NCBI GenBank assembly: GCA_943192975.1
Contig: CALPCJ010000002.1
Coordinates: 62,001 to 126,000 of the forward strand
Direction of reading: 5' to 3'
Source of the DNA: Senimuribacter intestinalis
GTDB lineage: Bacteria; Bacillota; Clostridia; Peptostreptococcales; Anaerovoracaceae
Length of the DNA stretch: 64,000 bases
Both the position numbers and the translations under genes were made by a program. Below the pieces are notes generated by a model. The model saw only the letters and a program-made list of their open reading frames with translations, searched no databases and was not told the DNA's origin. Below, in pieces: positions 61,576-64,000 of this stretch (within the stretch, counting starts at the first letter, position 1; every line of letters begins with the position of its first letter).

Positions 61576-63963
61576 TTAAAAAACGCCTTTCGCCACATTG
61601 GCAGAATCAGTTGCGTCTTTTACATAGTAGTCTGCGCCAATTTCCAAAGCGTAATCTTTTGTTAAAACAGCGCCTCCAACCATAATCTTACAGTCCGGTG
61701 TAGTCTCCTTTATCAGGCGAATACTTTCTTTCATGGAAGGAAGTGTCGTGGTCATCAGTGCTGACAGCCCAACTAGCTTAATTCCTTTGTCTGCTACGGT
61801 CTTTGCAATCAGCTTGGGATCTACATCCTTACCAAGATCGATAATATCATAACCATAATTTTCCAAAATAACCTTGACAATATTTTTTCCGATATCATGA
61901 ATATCGCCCTGCACCGTCGCAATAACAATAGCTCCCTTGGACATCTGCTGTGTTCCGCTGCTTACAATTCGCTCTTTGATTACCTCAAAAGCGCTCTGCG
62001 CAGTCGAAGCGCACAGCATGAGCTGCGGAATAAAGATTCTGCCTGTTTCAAATTCCTTTCCTGCCCTGTCCAAAATTGGAATCAGAGTATTATTGATAAT
62101 ATCTATAGGTTCTCTTGTCCTCAGTTCTTCCAAAATGAGCTGCTTACAATTCGCTGCAAGACCATTATTAATGGCATATTCGATTCCGCTGACTTCTTCA
62201 GCGGCTTTGGACTGTTTTGCTGCAGGTGCAGCAGTTGGTGCCGCCGTTCCAATTTCTTCACTATACTTAGCGATATAGTCCTTTGCGCCTTTGTCCACGT
62301 TCATAATCAGCTTATGGACCGCCACAGCCCTCATCATATCCGGAGCACCCGGATTCATAATTGGAAGGTCAAGACCAGCGGTCAGCGCCATCTGCAGGAA
62401 GTTATGGTTAATCAGGGCACGATTCGGCAGTCCAAAGGAAATATTAGAAACGCCCAGAACAGTTTTCAATCCCATGGTTTCTTTGATATATCTGATTGCA
62501 GTAAGCGTATTTGCAGCGTTTTCCTGCTCTGCAGAAACGGTCAGGGTCAGACAGTCTATATAAATATCTCTTTTCGGAATACCCAGCGCCAAAGCCCTGT
62601 CCAAAATTCTCTGCGCAATTTCAATACGCTTTTCACAAGTCTTTGGAATTCCATCCTCGTCTAAAGTCAATCCCACTACAGCAGCGCCATATTTCTTTAC
62701 AAGAGGAAGAATCTGTGCCATGGACTTTTCTTCGCCGTTGACAGAATTTACAATCGCCTTGCCACTATAGACTCTTAAAGCCGCTTCAATGACTGCAGGA
62801 TTTCCTGAGTCAATCTGCAGCGGCGCATCAGTGATACCCTGCAGAGCTTTCACAATGTTTACAATAACCTTTTTCTCGTCTATTCCAGGTACGCCAGCAT
62901 TGACATCAAGAATTTCTGCGCCATCACGAATCTGGTCAGCTGCCTGCGACAGCACATAGTCCATATCCCCTGCTTTCAGTGCTTCTTTCAGCTTCTTTTT
63001 GCCGGTCGGATTGATTCTCTCTCCGATGACTCTCGGCTGATTGATGATGACAGTCTTTTCCGGGGTGCAGACTGCCGGTGGTATATCCGGATCCTGCGGG
63101 CAGTATTTCCTATCCGCCAAAGCAGTTTTCAAAGCTTTGATAAAGTCCGGCGTCGTGCCGCAGCATCCGCCGACCAGCTTTACGCCGTATGGAATCAGCG
63201 CCGCAGTAGATATAGCAAATTCCTCTGCTGATACGTGATAGGCACCAGTTGCTGGATCAGGAAGTCCCGCATTTGCCTTTGAAACAATCGGAAGAGTCGT
63301 CCACTTAGAAAGCTCCTCAATCAGCGGCCTAAACTCATCCGGTCCAAGGGAGCAGTTCATACCGATTGCATCCGCGCCAAGCCCCTCCAAAGTCATTGCC
63401 ATCGCCCGCACTTCCGTTCCCGTAAAAGTTCTCTGATTGGCTTCAAAAGTCATAGTACAGATGACAGGAAGGTCCGTGTTTTCTTTCGCTGCAAGAAGTG
63501 CGGCCTTTGCCTCGTAAAGGTCGGTCATTGTTTCTATGATAATTAAATCCGTGCCGACGCCTGCCAGAATCTGCCGCTTGAACATATCGTATGCTTCCTC
63601 AAAGGACAGGTTTCCGTTAGGCTCCAGCATTCTGCCGATTGGTCCGATATCCAGCGCAACCTTTGCGCCAGTTCCTGCTGCCGCTGCTTTCGCATTCTTG
63701 ACAGCCTCCGCCATCAGTTCCTCCACAGAATAGCCACAGCCAGCAATTTTATGCTCGCTGATGCCAAAGGTACAGGTACAGATCACGTCAGATCCCGCCT
63801 CAATATAGGAGCGCTGAATCTTTTGAATCAGCTCAGGATGCGTGAAATTCAAAACCTCCGGCACCTTGCCAATTTCAATCCCCTGCTGCTGCAGAAGTGT
63901 TCCGGTTCCCCCATCTAAAAATATAAATTCTTTTCCTTCAAATAACTGTAGTAATTTATTCAA
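61576..63963 (-). CDS. metH: Cobalamin-dependent methionine synthase, short form without activation domain
   Basis: 795 residues. Domains: homocysteine-binding barrel (about 1-300, LDGGTGTLLQQQG, zinc Cys in GMNCSLGP and VGGCCGTTP), pterin-binding domain (about 315-580, ERINPTGKKK and DVNAGVPG), and B12-binding region (about 600-795, DIHDIGKNI with the cobalt-ligand His). The C-terminal SAM-binding reactivation domain of E. coli MetH is absent, so reactivation would need a separate protein. The start at 63963 lies near the window edge but the gene is complete. Confidence 0.93.
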   Translation of the reverse strand: MNKLLQLFEGKEFIFLDGGTGTLLQQQGIEIGKVPEVLNFTHPELIQKIQRSYIEAGSDVICTCTFGISEHKIAGCGYSVEELMAEAVKNAKAAAAGTGAKVALDIGPIGRMLEPNGNLSFEEAYDMFKRQILAGVGTDLIIIETMTDLYEAKAALLAAKENTDLPVICTMTFEANQRTFTGTEVRAMAMTLEGLGADAIGMNCSLGPDEFRPLIEELSKWTTLPIVSKANAGLPDPATGAYHVSAEEFAISTAALIPYGVKLVGGCCGTTPDFIKALKTALADRKYCPQDPDIPPAVCTPEKTVIINQPRVIGERINPTGKKKLKEALKAGDMDYVLSQAADQIRDGAEILDVNAGVPGIDEKKVIVNIVKALQGITDAPLQIDSGNPAVIEAALRVYSGKAIVNSVNGEEKSMAQILPLVKKYGAAVVGLTLDEDGIPKTCEKRIEIAQRILDRALALGIPKRDIYIDCLTLTVSAEQENAANTLTAIRYIKETMGLKTVLGVSNISFGLPNRALINHNFLQMALTAGLDLPIMNPGAPDMMRAVAVHKLIMNVDKGAKDYIAKYSEEIGTAAPTAAPAAKQSKAAEEVSGIEYAINNGLAANCKQLILEELRTREPIDIINNTLIPILDRAGKEFETGRIFIPQLMLCASTAQSAFEVIKERIVSSGTQQMSKGAIVIATVQGDIHDIGKNIVKVILENYGYDIIDLGKDVDPKLIAKTVADKGIKLVGLSALMTTTLPSMKESIRLIKETTPDCKIMVGGAVLTKDYALEIGADYYVKDATDSANVAKGVF

Positions 63964-64000
63964 TGATTTGCCTCTCTTCTCTCGTTAAAACAAAGATTTT
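63964..64000. other. Window end, upstream of metH
   Basis: 37 bp of the metH upstream region; it contains GAGAAGAGAGG as ribosome binding site. Nothing else can be supported. Confidence 0.5.

Overview
The window is a chromosomal stretch from an anaerobic, endospore-forming member of the Clostridia (Bacillota). Sporulation genes are present (spo0A, spoIVB with a BofC-like neighbour, ylbJ, an alpha/beta-type SASP, a SpoIVFA-like protein, a cysteine-rich coat candidate). So are the anaerobic ribonucleotide reductase pair nrdD/nrdG, acetate kinase, and gene orders typical of Clostridia (dgt-dnaG-rpoD-trmK-nif3; nifS-nifU-mnmA; TIGR03960-TIGR03936; ftsK-rimO-pgsA-cinA-recA). I cannot name the species; a Eubacteriales / Family XIII-like lineage is a guess. 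Almost everything is housekeeping and lies on the minus strand.

Layout. 1-1500: 3'-truncated MATE exporter and RNase P RNA. 1.6-13.1 kb: nif3, trmK, rpoD, dnaG, a FokI-type restriction-modification pair, dgt, dut, an M16 protease and a small membrane protein. The RM pair has its own promoter, is visibly more A+T-rich, and splits dgt from dnaG. 13.2-16.1 kb: cysteine-rich coat candidate and a small accessory patch (unknown protein, membrane-anchored XRE regulator, YtxH-like protein). 16.1-18.8 kb: tRNA thiolation and Fe-S genes. 18.9-23 kb: spo0A, spoIVB, BofC-like protein, ComEA. 23-29.2 kb: two linked radical-SAM family proteins, HD hydrolase, SpoIVFA-like protein, obgE, rpmA, rplU. 29.2-31.3 kb: SPFH protein with a ribbon-helix-helix partner and a palindromic operator, nitroreductase. 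31.3-32.2 kb: EcsC fragment. 32.2-41.3 kb: recA (LexA box), cinA, pgsA, rimO, ftsK, uppP, asd. 41.4-43 kb: decayed fusion gene with a structured leader, dapA. 43-50.6 kb: rpmF, ackA, tmcAL, ylbJ, LemA/DUF3137 pair, coaD, rsmD, SASP. 50.6-54.9 kb: recG, Asp23-family protein, small genes, a four-hairpin element, rpmB. 55-64 kb: nrdG/nrdD, GNAT, a degenerate M20 lipoprotein, sstT and a short metH.

I saw no tRNA, no CRISPR array, no insertion sequence with a transposase, and no large undescribed multi-gene system. The most notable items are: the FokI-type RM module inside the macromolecular-synthesis operon; an L27 without the Firmicute N-terminal extension together with the missing prp gene and an L21 with a C-terminal HeH/SAP-like tail; the SPFH/RHH operon with its 10-bp-arm palindrome; several strongly structured non-coding stretches (28.0-28.25, 41.84-41.93 and 54.50-54.71 kb); a hairpin that hides the ribosome binding site of the SpoIVFA-like gene; and the catalytically dead M20-like lipoprotein.
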